DNA of 24,767 nucleotides from an uncultured Prevotella sp. (lineage in GTDB: Bacteria; Bacteroidota; Bacteroidia; Bacteroidales; Bacteroidaceae), in assembly GCA_900550635.1 (NCBI GenBank), contig URSZ01000018.1, positions 1 to 24,767 on the forward strand, in the 5' to 3' direction. Of the stretch, positions 6,468 to 15,098 are shown piece after piece (within the stretch, counting starts at the first letter, position 1; each line of letters begins with the position of its first letter). Below the pieces are notes generated by a model. That model had not been told where the DNA came from and searched no databases. It saw only the letters and a list, made by a program, of their open reading frames with translations. The translations under genes and the position numbers were made by a program.

Positions 6468-7934
6468 TTATTGAAGGAAGTGCATTTTTTCAACGAAAAA
6501 CAAGACGGCGTATCCTGCAACCAAAGATATAAGGCCTACTGTAATGCCTATCTTTAGCATTTCCTTTTGCTTGACCAGTCTCGTAGAATGGGCAATGGCG
6601 TTGGGCGGGGTACTGATGGGCAGGCACATAGCGCACGAGGCTGCTATGGCGATACCGATTAGGATTGCAGAAGTGCCGCCTATGATATTCAAGGAATCAC
6701 CCATGCCGTGGCAAACAACGGCGAGAATAGGCATTAACAGAGCTGCGGTGGCAGTGTTTGAAATAAAATTAGAAAGCAAATAACATATAAATCCCGATAC
6801 CGCAAGTATGACTATGGGCGACCAACTGCCAAAAGGTATAGAGGCTATTGCCGCGTCGGCCAGGCCGGAATCGTTAAGCCCGAGGCCGAGGGCGAAACCT
6901 CCGGCCACCATCCAGATAACGCTCCAGTTTATTGATTGCAGGTCTTTTGCTGTAATTACTCCCGTGAGCGCGAACACTCCCAAGGGAATCATGGCCACCG
7001 TGCTGGAATCTATGCCCGTTACTTTGTCGAGCACCCAGAATAAAACTGTCACTATAAACGTAACGGCAACGACTACGGTGCGCCAGTTGTGCTTTACGTC
7101 GCCTTCGATGTGAAGTTCGATAGTCTTTTTCGTAAATGGGAAAAACTTCTTAAGCAGTAACCACGAGATGAACAGCATTATAAGGACGTAAGGAAGCATG
7201 AAAGCGGTCCATTGTCCGAAACCTATTCCCAGGTTAAGCCCATGTGGGTCGTTAAGAAACTTAAGTGCTATGGCGTTGGGAGGTGTGCCTATCGGTGTTG
7301 CCATACCTCCGAGGTTGGCTGCTACGGGAATGGATAACGTAAGAGCCACCCGGCCTTTGCCGTTTGCCGGAAGTGCCTTGAATACGGGCGTGAGGAACGT
7401 GAGCATCATGGCAGCGGTTGCCGTATTGCTGACAAACATCGAGAATACACCGGTTATTAGTATGAATCCAAGGAGCACGTTTTCCGATTTATTCCCGAAA
7501 GGCTTGATTAGATTGCGGGCAAGGAGCACGTCGAGGCCGGATTTGGTAGCCGCAATGGCGAGAACAAAACCTCCTAAGAAAAGTATTATTATGGGGTCGG
7601 CAAAAGTTGCCATTATTTCGGTAGAGCTTAATAATTTGCCGAACTCCCCGTTTTCTCCCTTGAAGAAAGGTAGGCTGTTGTCCGACACGGTAAAAAGCAT
7701 TACAGTTATAATGCACAGCGAAGTGGCCCATGGCGGTATTGCCTCGGTAAGCCACATCAAAGTAGCGAACACGAAAATAGCTATAATGCGTTGCTGAACT
7801 ACGGTAAGGCCGTCTATCCCGAATACGTCCGACGGCAAGTTCCAGATAATTGCGGTAATTACCAGAATCACCAGGAACTCCACGAATTTTCTGACGCAGA
7901 AACTTCCGGTCAGAACATTGTTTTCATTTTCCAT
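6468..7934 (-). CDS. SLC13/DASS-family sodium:anion symporter
   Basis: This 488-residue inner-membrane protein belongs to the divalent anion:sodium symporter family. Both signature SNT motifs are present, SNTATAAMM at 169-177 and SNTATAALL at 392-400. The paired cradle sequences GTPPNAIA (216-223) and STPPNAIA (441-448) are present too. These build the two inverted repeats that bind sodium and the carboxylate or sulfate substrate. A soluble N-terminal leader of about 18 residues precedes the first helix. Likely substrates are C4-dicarboxylates such as succinate or fumarate, but citrate or sulfate cannot be excluded. It is monocistronic, ends in a clear terminator, and is divergent from the GH43 gene, with no obvious metabolic link between the two. 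The start MENENNV is the only sensible ATG. Confidence 0.93.
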   Translation of the reverse strand: MENENNVLTGSFCVRKFVEFLVILVITAIIWNLPSDVFGIDGLTVVQQRIIAIFVFATLMWLTEAIPPWATSLCIITVMLFTVSDNSLPFFKGENGEFGKLLSSTEIMATFADPIIILFLGGFVLAIAATKSGLDVLLARNLIKPFGNKSENVLLGFILITGVFSMFVSNTATAAMMLTFLTPVFKALPANGKGRVALTLSIPVAANLGGMATPIGTPPNAIALKFLNDPHGLNLGIGFGQWTAFMLPYVLIMLFISWLLLKKFFPFTKKTIELHIEGDVKHNWRTVVVAVTFIVTVLFWVLDKVTGIDSSTVAMIPLGVFALTGVITAKDLQSINWSVIWMVAGGFALGLGLNDSGLADAAIASIPFGSWSPIVILAVSGFICYLLSNFISNTATAALLMPILAVVCHGMGDSLNIIGGTSAILIGIAIAASCAMCLPISTPPNAIAHSTRLVKQKEMLKIGITVGLISLVAGYAVLFFVEKMHFLQ

Positions 7935-8153
7935 TGATACATTTGTTTTAAGGTTGTGAACGTTTTCAATCTTTTACTCCAAGGTTAGTTGTGCCGCCGT
8001 TCCTTTGCTGGCGGTCAAAAGAGCCGGACTAATTTACGCTTTTGTGCAATATGCGCCAAATAGTAAATGAACAAAAAGTCCTGCAATCAAAGAATAAACA
8101 ATTTTTAATACAAACAAGCCTAACGGCCTGCTGCCGTTTATTGTTTAAATTGA

Positions 8154-8161
8154 TACATTTG
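8154..8161 (+). promoter_or_regulatory. -7 box of the GH43 gene
   Basis: TACATTTG matches TAnnTTTG exactly, 26 bp upstream of the ATG at 8188. An AT-rich stretch with TTTATTG lies upstream, but there is no exact -33 TTTG at the standard spacing. Confidence 0.5.
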
Positions 8162-8187
8162 CAGTTCACCAATTTAAAACTACAACC

Positions 8188-9111
8188 ATGACAAAACTCA
8201 AATTTTTGCTTTGTGCTGCATTGGCACTGCTATTTTCGATTACACAAAAGGCAAAGGCCCAACTGCCGATAGCCGACCCGTACATCTTTGTAGAAGGCGA
8301 TACATATTATGCCTATGGCACAGGGTCGGACTACGGTATTCCCGTATACACTTCCAAGGACCTAAAGACCTGGAAGGCAGCCGGGCTTGCGCTTCACAAG
8401 AAAGATACAAACATTCCAAAGTGGTTTTGGGCTCCTGAAGTATATAAAATAGACGGTAAGTATTATATGCACTTTTCGGGCAACGAACATTTGTATGCTG
8501 CCGTAGCCGATTCGCCTCTCGGCCCGTTCAAGCAATGCGGTAACGGGAAGCCGATGATTGAAGAGCGCGCAATCGATTCATCTCTCTTTTTTGACAAGGA
8601 CGGAAAGAAATGGATTTATTTCGTGCGTATGAACGACGGAAACAATGTATGGGTTGCGCCGCTGAATGACGACTATATTTCGTTCGACCTTGCAAAAGCA
8701 AAGCATGTGTTCAGTGTGTCGCAAGAGTGGGAGCGTGCCCAGGCGCGTGTTAACGAAGGCCCGTGCGTTTTCCGCAAAGGAAAGAAATACTACATGATTT
8801 ATTCGGCCAACGACTACCAGAGTCCCAAGTACGGTTTGGGGCTTGCTATTGCCAAAGACCCCGAAGGCCCATGGGTTAAACGTGACGACAATCCTTTCAT
8901 GCAGTGTGTTGACACGCTTGTGGGAGTAGGGCACAATTCTTTTTTTACCGATATGGACGGCAAGTTCCGCATTGTGTTCCATGCCCACAAGGACAAGAAA
9001 CACGTGCACCCGCGCATGAGCTATATAGGTACTTTGGAGTTCGCCGACCCGAAGGACAAGGACCATCTTACTTTGGGAAAGGACATTATCGTTCCTAAAG
9101 TAACCGAATGA
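8188..9111 (+). CDS. Secreted glycoside hydrolase family 43-type protein
   Basis: This 307-residue exported enzyme has a five-bladed beta-propeller fold typical of GH43 (beta-xylosidases, arabinofuranosidases, arabinanases, galactosidases). A signal peptide is clear: MTKLKF, a leucine-rich core, then cleavage near QKAKA-Q at about residue 24. The three GH43 acids are visible: the base D30 in IADPYIF, the pKa-setting D130 in AIDSSLFF, and the acid E190 in NEGP. Also typical are WAPEVYKIDGKYYM (81-94) and the conserved histidine in VGVGHNS (249). It has only the catalytic domain, with no carbohydrate-binding module. It stands alone, without SusC/SusD genes, regulators or other glycosidases nearby, which is unusual for Bacteroidales polysaccharide loci. 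A terminator follows at 9172-9210. The exact substrate is unknown. Confidence 0.92.
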   Translation: MTKLKFLLCAALALLFSITQKAKAQLPIADPYIFVEGDTYYAYGTGSDYGIPVYTSKDLKTWKAAGLALHKKDTNIPKWFWAPEVYKIDGKYYMHFSGNEHLYAAVADSPLGPFKQCGNGKPMIEERAIDSSLFFDKDGKKWIYFVRMNDGNNVWVAPLNDDYISFDLAKAKHVFSVSQEWERAQARVNEGPCVFRKGKKYYMIYSANDYQSPKYGLGLAIAKDPEGPWVKRDDNPFMQCVDTLVGVGHNSFFTDMDGKFRIVFHAHKDKKHVHPRMSYIGTLEFADPKDKDHLTLGKDIIVPKVTE

Positions 9112-9171
9112 CCGTTTAACCGGCGGTAACGTGCCTGGAATTTGTCTGTCCGCCGCATGTCAGGAAGCAGT

Positions 9172-9210
9172 AACCGCCTGTCTCGCAAAGAGGCAGGCGG
9201 TTTTCGTTTT
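9172..9210 (+). terminator. Intrinsic terminator of the GH43 gene
   Basis: ACCGCCTGTCTC (9173-9184) pairs with GAGGCAGGCGGT (9190-9201), with one wobble and a 5-nt loop. A T-rich run (TTTCGTTTT) follows. Confidence 0.9.
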
Positions 9211-9269
9211 ACTTGTTTGTTCCGGCTGCGGGCAGTTCTTGTGTTTTTTCCCGCAACCGTGAGTTTTTA

Positions 9270-10430
9270 TCAATATGCCTTTTTGTAAAGCTCGAGAACC
9301 ACTTCTTCGGTCACCTCGCGCGGGTTGCCGGGCGTGCACACATCGGCCATTGCTGCCTTAGCAAGGCGAGGCAGGTCGGCTTCGGTGATACCTTTGCCCA
9401 GGTCGCGCAAATGCTGCGGTATGCCTACGCGTATAGACAGTTCCTTTACGGCCTTTACGGCAGCGTCGGCGGCTTCTTCGCGCGTCATGCCGTCCTTGTA
9501 AACGTCCATTGCCTTTGCTATGGTAACGAACTTGTCGAGCGCAGCGGGAGCGTTGTATTCCATTACTATAGGCAGCAGCAGCGCGTTAGCCACACCGTGT
9601 GCTACGTCGAATATTGCTCCGAGCGGGTGAGCCATTCCGTGAACTACGCCGAGGCCAACGTTCGAGAACGCCATGCCGGCTATGTATTGCGCCACCGCCA
9701 TGCCGTTGCGTGCGTCGGCATTGGTCGGTTCGTTTACGGCTGTTTCGAGGTAGCGGTTTATCATTTCGATAGCCTTTATCTCGAACATGTCGCTCATTTC
9801 CCAAGCGCCTTTGGTGGTAAGGCCTTCTATTGCGTGGGTTAGTGCGTCGAGTCCCGTAGCAGCGGTAAGTCCTTTTGGCAGGGTGTACATGAGTTCCGCG
9901 TCAACTATTGCTATTGCCGGAATGTCGTTCGGGTCGACGCATACCATTTTCTTTTCGTTCTTTTCGTCGGTGATGACGTAGTTTATCGTCACTTCGGCTG
10001 CTGTGCCGGCCGTTGTGGGCAGCGCTATGATGGGCACAGATTTGTGTTTAGTGGGCGCCGTACCTTCGAGCGATACCACGTCGCTGAACTCAGGGTTGTT
10101 GGTTATTATGCCGATAGCTTTCGACGTGTCCATCGACGAGCCGCCGCCTATGGCGAGTATGAAGTCCGCTCCGCTCTTGCGGAAGGCTTCCACGCCGTTC
10201 TTCACGTTTGTAACCGTAGGATTGGGCTTTATGTCGCTGAACACCTCGTAGGGTATTCCGGCTTCGTCCAGAACTTCAAGCACCTTGCCTGTTACGCCGA
10301 ACTTCACCAAATCCTTGTCGGAAGCTACGAAAGCCTTGTGCAGCCCGAGACGGGCAATTTCGCCGGGCAACTCTTTGCGTGCTCCCGGGCCGAAGTATGA
10401 AACTTCGTTCAATATAAACCTGTTTACCAT
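9270..10430 (-). CDS. fucO: Iron-containing alcohol dehydrogenase, lactaldehyde reductase type
   Basis: This 386-residue group III (iron) alcohol dehydrogenase resembles E. coli FucO along most of its length. FucO reduces L-lactaldehyde to 1,2-propanediol with NADH at the end of anaerobic fucose/rhamnose breakdown. Shared landmarks include the NRxILNE start, IGGGSSMDTSKAIGI (94-108, NAD binding), LPTTAGTAAEVTINYVITDE (137-156) and GNPREVTEEVVLELY near the end. The metal ligands are D195 and H199 (GLDALTHAIEG), H264 (VVHGMAHPLG) and H278 (AHGVAN). It is cytoplasmic. No fucose or rhamnose genes adjoin it, so general aldehyde/alcohol redox use is also possible. It is a single leftward gene whose promoter box is probably at 10559-10566. 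Confidence 0.93.
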   Translation of the reverse strand: MVNRFILNEVSYFGPGARKELPGEIARLGLHKAFVASDKDLVKFGVTGKVLEVLDEAGIPYEVFSDIKPNPTVTNVKNGVEAFRKSGADFILAIGGGSSMDTSKAIGIITNNPEFSDVVSLEGTAPTKHKSVPIIALPTTAGTAAEVTINYVITDEKNEKKMVCVDPNDIPAIAIVDAELMYTLPKGLTAATGLDALTHAIEGLTTKGAWEMSDMFEIKAIEMINRYLETAVNEPTNADARNGMAVAQYIAGMAFSNVGLGVVHGMAHPLGAIFDVAHGVANALLLPIVMEYNAPAALDKFVTIAKAMDVYKDGMTREEAADAAVKAVKELSIRVGIPQHLRDLGKGITEADLPRLAKAAMADVCTPGNPREVTEEVVLELYKKAY

Positions 10431-10558
10431 AAGATTAAGTTTTGTATGTAGTTAAGTCGTTTTCATTTTTGTCTCCTCGGCCACTTTGCCCGGCCTTTTA
10501 GTCTTTGCCGGAGGGCAAGGGAAATCTGCCTGCAAAAAGGTTAGTGCGTGCTAAGGCA

Positions 10559-10566
10559 CAAATGTA
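10559..10566 (-). promoter_or_regulatory. Likely -7 box of fucO
   Basis: The minus strand carries TACATTTG, an exact TAnnTTTG match, followed by TGCCTTA. It lies about 130 bp upstream of the ATG, which would leave a leader of about 120 nt. Confidence 0.4.
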
Positions 10567-10742
10567 AAAATTATCTCTCAAAATACCTAATTTGCGGCCT
10601 AAATTAATTGCCGCTTTCCAAGCAAAGCAAAATAACGGGTATCTATGCCCGCTGGCCCGGTACACGTCCCGCAGTCCATGCAGCAGTGAATATTCATTCA
10701 CGCCTGTTTTTCCTGCTCTGAAACCCGCATTACGACGGCCCA

Positions 10743-10805
10743 AAAATATGTGCCTTGTATTTTGAAATATGTCGGACATATTTTAAAATTCCTCGGACAT
10801 ATTTT
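10743..10805 (+). repeat. 3x21-bp intergenic element, copy 4
   Basis: The three units (10743-10763, 10764-10784, 10785-10805) have cores ATGTGCCTTGT, ATGTCGGACAT and TCCTCGGACAT. The tail is TTCTTTGCTCC, followed by a 6-bp GC hairpin (10815-10830). The conserved G-run tail of copies 1, 2 and 6 is absent. The third unit is the most diverged on its left side. The copy lies between divergent fucO and valS. Confidence 0.9.
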
Positions 10806-10973
10806 TTCTTTGCTCCGGGAGGCGTCCCGGCAAGCCTTTTCCGGATGAATTTTTATGCGACAAAGAAGCCTGATATTCGCGTTTTATTCAATTTTCGGGA
10901 AGCCGGTTTTATCCCTCCGGCGATTTTTTTCATTTCTCTCTTCTTATAATATGTGTAGGAGTGCAGAATTTAG

Positions 10974-10981
10974 TACTTTTG
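10974..10981 (+). promoter_or_regulatory. -7 box of valS
   Basis: TACTTTTG matches TAnnTTTG exactly. It implies transcription start near 10988, just before the leader hairpin. Confidence 0.55.
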
Positions 10982-10995
10982 CACGAATTTAGCGT

Positions 10996-11021
10996 AATAT
11001 GTTCCTGCATAGGAGCATATT
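10996..11021 (+). promoter_or_regulatory. Hairpin in the valS leader
   Basis: AATATGTTCC (10996-11005) pairs with GGAGCATATT (11012-11021) through ten positions, one of them a G-U pair, around a 6-nt loop. It lies at the very 5' end of the predicted transcript and ends 6 nt before the first in-frame ATG (11028). Confidence 0.5.
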
Positions 11022-11051
11022 TTCACAATGCAAAACAACAAAAACATCACG

Positions 11052-13691
11052 ATGGAACTCGCAAGCAAATACAGCCCCTCGGAAGTAGAGGGCAAATGGT
11101 ATGAATACTGGCTGAAGCACAAACTTTTCAGCTCTAAACCCGATAACCGCGAACCCTACACCATAGTAATACCGCCCCCCAATGTGACAGGCGTTCTGCA
11201 CATGGGGCACATGCTCAACGAAACTATACAGGACATCCTCGTGCGCCGCGCGCGCATGGAGGGCAAGAACGCATGTTGGGTGCCCGGCACCGACCACGCT
11301 TCTATTGCCACCGAAGCCAAGGTCGTAGCACGCCTGGCCGAAAGAGGTATAAAGAAAACCGACCTCACACGCGAGGAATTCCTCAAGCACGCATGGGAAT
11401 GGACCGACGAGCACGGCGGCATAATATTGAAACAGCTGCGCCGCCTCGGAGCTTCGTGCGATTGGGACAGGACGGCATTCACCATGGACGAGACACGCTC
11501 GAAAAGCGTGATAAAAGTGTTCTGCGACTTATACCGTAAAGGACTCATATACCGTGGTGTGCGTATGGTTAACTGGGACCCTAAGGCACAAACCGCACTG
11601 TCGGACGAAGAAGTGATATACAAGGAAGAGCACAGCAAGCTCTATTACCTAAGATACTTCGTAGAGAACCCACAGCCGGGAGAGAAGCAGTACGCCGTGG
11701 TAGCCACCACACGTCCTGAAACAATAATGGGCGACACTGCCATGTGTATCAATCCCACCGACGAGAAAAATACGTGGCTGAAAGGCAAGCGCGTCATCGT
11801 TCCGCTCGTTAACCGCGTCATACCCGTTATTGAGGATGATTATGTGGACAAGGAATTCGGAACAGGCTGCCTGAAGGTAACGCCTGCCCACGACATTAAC
11901 GACTATATGCTCGGACAGAAGCATAACCTCGAAAGCATAGACATCTTTAACGACGACGGCACAATATCCGAGGCAGGCGGACTGTACGTTGGCATGGACC
12001 GCTTCGAGGTGCGCAAACAGATAGAAAAGGATTTGGAGAGCGCCGGACTGCTCGAGCGCGTGGAAGACTACGACAACAAGGTGGGATTCTCCGAACGCAC
12101 ACATGTGCCCATCGAACCGAAACTCTCAATGCAGTGGTTCCTGAAGATGAAGCATTTTGCCGACCTGGCGCTGCCGCCTGTGATGAACGACGAAATAAAG
12201 TTCTATCCTGCAAAATACAAGAACACATACCGCCACTGGCTCGAGAACATCAAAGACTGGTGCATAAGCCGCCAGTTGTGGTGGGGGCACAGGATACCCG
12301 CATATTACCTGCCGGGCGGCGGCTTTGTAGTAGCCGAAACTCCCGAAGAAGCATTACAGCTCGCCCGCAAGCAGAGCGGCAATCCCGAACTCACGGCTGC
12401 CGACCTGCATCAGGACGAGGAAGCCTTGGATACGTGGTTCTCGTCGTGGCTGTGGCCAATATCGCTGTTCAACGGCATAAACCAGCCCGAGAATAACAAG
12501 GAATTCGAATATTATTATCCAACGAATGACCTCGTTACCGGCCCCGACATTATATTCTTCTGGGTGGCGCGAATGATTATGGCAGGCTACGAATTTGCCG
12601 GCAAAATGCCGTTCCGCAACGTTTACTTCACAGGTATCGTGCGCGACAAGTTGGGCCGCAAGATGTCCAAATCGCTCGGAAACTCTCCCGACCCGCTTGC
12701 GCTGATAGACCAGTACGGAGCCGACGGAGTGAGGATGGGAATGATGTTGTCTGCCCCGGCCGGCAACGATATCCTCTTCGACGAAAGCCTTTGCGAACAG
12801 GGACGCAACTTCTGCAACAAGATATGGAATTCGTTCCGCCTGATAAAAGGATGGAACGTAGACTGCAGCATGCCGCAGCCCGAGACATCGAAAACGGCCG
12901 TTGAATGGTTTAACGCACTGCTGCGCCAGAGCGAGGAAAACATATCCGACCTGTTCTCGAAGTACCGCCTGAGCGAAGCGCTCATGGAAGTGTACAACCT
13001 GCTCCGTGACGAGTTCTCCAGTTGGTATCTTGAAATGATTAAGCCTGCCTATGGCACCCCAATGGACAAAGCTACGTATGAAGCAACGCTTTCAATTTTC
13101 GAAAAGCTCTTACAACTGCTTCACCCGTTCATGCCTTTCATTACCGAAGAGCTTTGGCAGCACCTGCGAGAAAGAAAAGAAGGCGAAAGCATCATGTACA
13201 GTATCATGGAGAAAGAAGTTTTTGCCGAAGGTGACAAAGATATAATATGCGGAATCAACACCGTGAAGGATATTGTTACCAACGTGCGTGCCATAAGGGC
13301 TGCAAAAAACATCTCGCCGCGCGAAGAGCTCCCGCTTAACATTATAGGAGACCATAGCGTGGAATACGGCAACGTAATAATGAAGATGGGCAATATAAGC
13401 AAGATTGAACCCGTTGCGGCAAAAGACGATGTGTCTTCTTCGTTCATGGTAGGGACTACGGAGTACGCTGTTCCCCTCGGCTCGTTGATAGATGTAGAGG
13501 CCGAGAAGGAGAAAGCGCAGGCCGAGCTTGAGCACCTGGAAAAATTCCTTGCCTCAATCGAGAAGAAGTTGTCGAACGAGAATTTCGTTGCCCACGCTCC
13601 GCAAAAGGTAGTAGACCTTGAGCGTAAAAAACAAAGCGACACAATAAGCAAAATAAACACCTTGCGCGAAACTCTGAAGAATCTTCAATAA
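11052..13691 (+). CDS. valS: Valyl-tRNA synthetase
   Basis: This class I aminoacyl-tRNA synthetase charges tRNA-Val in the cytoplasm and proofreads threonine. It has 879 residues from the preferred ATG at 11052 (MELASKYSPSEVEGKWYEYW). An in-frame ATG at 11028 would add eight lysine/asparagine-rich residues, but it lies 6 nt from a leader hairpin, and as I recall other Bacteroidales ValS proteins begin at MELASKY. Motifs in the shorter numbering: HMGH at 50-53 (the HIGH motif) in PPNVTGVLHMGHM, an editing (CP1) domain at about 190-330, KMSKS at 537-541 in LGRKMSKSLGNSPDP, then an anticodon-binding helical domain. A C-terminal coiled coil (about 810-879, rich in E, K and L) contacts tRNA. It opens a rightward run with lnb, the phosphatase-like gene and secA. 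Confidence 0.97.
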   Translation: MELASKYSPSEVEGKWYEYWLKHKLFSSKPDNREPYTIVIPPPNVTGVLHMGHMLNETIQDILVRRARMEGKNACWVPGTDHASIATEAKVVARLAERGIKKTDLTREEFLKHAWEWTDEHGGIILKQLRRLGASCDWDRTAFTMDETRSKSVIKVFCDLYRKGLIYRGVRMVNWDPKAQTALSDEEVIYKEEHSKLYYLRYFVENPQPGEKQYAVVATTRPETIMGDTAMCINPTDEKNTWLKGKRVIVPLVNRVIPVIEDDYVDKEFGTGCLKVTPAHDINDYMLGQKHNLESIDIFNDDGTISEAGGLYVGMDRFEVRKQIEKDLESAGLLERVEDYDNKVGFSERTHVPIEPKLSMQWFLKMKHFADLALPPVMNDEIKFYPAKYKNTYRHWLENIKDWCISRQLWWGHRIPAYYLPGGGFVVAETPEEALQLARKQSGNPELTAADLHQDEEALDTWFSSWLWPISLFNGINQPENNKEFEYYYPTNDLVTGPDIIFFWVARMIMAGYEFAGKMPFRNVYFTGIVRDKLGRKMSKSLGNSPDPLALIDQYGADGVRMGMMLSAPAGNDILFDESLCEQGRNFCNKIWNSFRLIKGWNVDCSMPQPETSKTAVEWFNALLRQSEENISDLFSKYRLSEALMEVYNLLRDEFSSWYLEMIKPAYGTPMDKATYEATLSIFEKLLQLLHPFMPFITEELWQHLRERKEGESIMYSIMEKEVFAEGDKDIICGINTVKDIVTNVRAIRAAKNISPREELPLNIIGDHSVEYGNVIMKMGNISKIEPVAAKDDVSSSFMVGTTEYAVPLGSLIDVEAEKEKAQAELEHLEKFLASIEKKLSNENFVAHAPQKVVDLERKKQSDTISKINTLRETLKNLQ

Positions 13692-13734
13692 TGGAGCATT
13701 GCTCTCTTGCAGCATAAAGGAGCAGTAAATCTTG

Positions 13735-14979
13735 ATGGGCAGATTTTCGTTCACAGCATTGATAATTACAGCCGCGGCATTGTTATGTAATCTTGCGGCC
13801 GGTGAAATGTATGCCCAAACCGAAGTATTGAGACCAAAAGTTTCTGCAACCGCAGGCGCGCCGGGAGATTCGTTGGCCGTAAGCCTTATTACATGCGAGC
13901 CCGGGCCGCAGATTTACGAACTGTACGGCCACACGGCAATACGCATAAGGCACATGCGCACAGGTGACGACGTTGCATTCAACTACGGGATGTTCAACTT
14001 CAATGCGCCAAACTTCGTAATGCGCTTTGTGTTGGGCGAAACAGACTATATGCTGGGAGTCTATCCCTACGAGGATTTTCTGGAGGAATACCGTTTGCGC
14101 GGTTCAAAGGTTATAGAGCAGACGCTCAACCTTACGGCACAGGAAAAAGAGCGCCTTCTACGGGCTTTGGCCGAAAATGCCCGGCCGGAAAACTGCACGT
14201 ATCGTTATAATTTCCTTTATAACAACTGTACATCGCAGGCGCGCGATATAATAGAACGTTGCATAGACGGGGCTATCGTATATCCTGTTGACAATAAAGA
14301 AGAATCCTACCGGCAGATTATACATTATTATACTGCCGGCAGCCCGTGGTCGGAGTTCGGGCAGGACATTCTTTTGGGAGCCGCGGCCGACAGGCCTATA
14401 AGCCAAAGGGAAAAAATGTTCGCACCGTTGTTTCTTGAAAAATATGCCGGCGAGGCAGTGATACAATCGCCCGACGGGACAAACCGCCCGCTTGTTAGCG
14501 ATACAAGAACAATCATGCCCTACAACGCAATGGAGGAAAGCGCCGGGTTTCCCGTGCCGCCGACAGGCGTATTCGGCGTAATGCTGGTAATAACGATATT
14601 GCTGTGCATAATAGGAATCCGGCGGCGTAAAATATTTTGGGGATGGGAGCTGTTGCTTATGGTAATACAGGGAGCGGCAGGCTGCCTGGTTGCGTTTATG
14701 TTCCTGTTCTCCGAACATCCTACGGTAAGTACGAACTGGCTGATTGTAATTCTGAACCCTATACCTATTATATATGCAGCATTCCGAGTGAGGAACATCA
14801 TGAGGCGCAAATACGACGTTTATGCACCTGCGGCGTTTGCAGTGCAAACCTTGTTTTTGGCAGCCATGCCTTTCATTCCTCAAAGTTTCAGTGCTTCAAT
14901 TTATTGTTTTACACTATCTTTGTGCCTGCATTCCGCAACCGGTGCATATTTGCAGCACAAATCACATGCTAATACATAA
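13735..14979 (+). CDS. lnb: DUF4105 / Lnb-like membrane protein, putative lipoprotein N-acyltransferase
   Basis: This 414-residue protein begins at the ATG at 13735; a TTG directly before it is in frame. It has a signal sequence or N-terminal anchor (MGRFSFTALIITAAALLCNL, then a possible cleavage after MYA, about residue 27). A periplasmic DUF4105 domain follows, with YGHTAIRI (64-71, H66) and NNCTSQARD (163-171, C165). This His/Cys pair recalls a papain/NlpC-like active site. The C-terminal third holds about four membrane helices (from about residue 280). The domain is now named for Lnb, reported as the lipoprotein N-acyltransferase of Bacteroides, which lacks Lnt. I infer that role from the family only. 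It starts 43 bp after valS, with AAGGAG 12 bp before the start, so it is probably co-transcribed. Confidence 0.82.
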   Translation: MGRFSFTALIITAAALLCNLAAGEMYAQTEVLRPKVSATAGAPGDSLAVSLITCEPGPQIYELYGHTAIRIRHMRTGDDVAFNYGMFNFNAPNFVMRFVLGETDYMLGVYPYEDFLEEYRLRGSKVIEQTLNLTAQEKERLLRALAENARPENCTYRYNFLYNNCTSQARDIIERCIDGAIVYPVDNKEESYRQIIHYYTAGSPWSEFGQDILLGAAADRPISQREKMFAPLFLEKYAGEAVIQSPDGTNRPLVSDTRTIMPYNAMEESAGFPVPPTGVFGVMLVITILLCIIGIRRRKIFWGWELLLMVIQGAAGCLVAFMFLFSEHPTVSTNWLIVILNPIPIIYAAFRVRNIMRRKYDVYAPAAFAVQTLFLAAMPFIPQSFSASIYCFTLSLCLHSATGAYLQHKSHANT

Positions 14980-15098
14980 GCAAGAGCAGCCCTATGCACA
15001 GCAGGAATAACGACGTAAACATATACGTATATATCATGCGGCATATCTTTTGCTGCATTGGGGTTAGGAACTTTCTCAAGTTCTCCGGGAGCAAGAAA

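Larger units (their letters stand above)
10431..11051. other. Divergent intergenic region fucO / valS
   Basis: No gene is supported. The region contains the fucO leader and likely promoter (10559-10566), element copy 4 (10743-10805) followed by a GC hairpin CCGGGA-GGCG-TCCCGG (10815-10830), the valS -7 box (10974-10981) and the valS leader hairpin (10996-11021). A leftward open frame over 10498-10779 runs through the repeat and is rejected. Confidence 0.6.

Noticed and set aside
10498..10779. 93-residue minus-strand open frame upstream of valS
   Set aside because: Its first codons are the repeat units themselves (peptide like DIFQNTRHIF), and it overlaps the fucO promoter region.
14158..14883. 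241-residue minus-strand open frame inside the lnb-like gene
   Set aside because: It is antisense to a gene with a signal sequence, a conserved domain and membrane helices. Its own sequence is histidine/cysteine/tyrosine-rich and low in family features.
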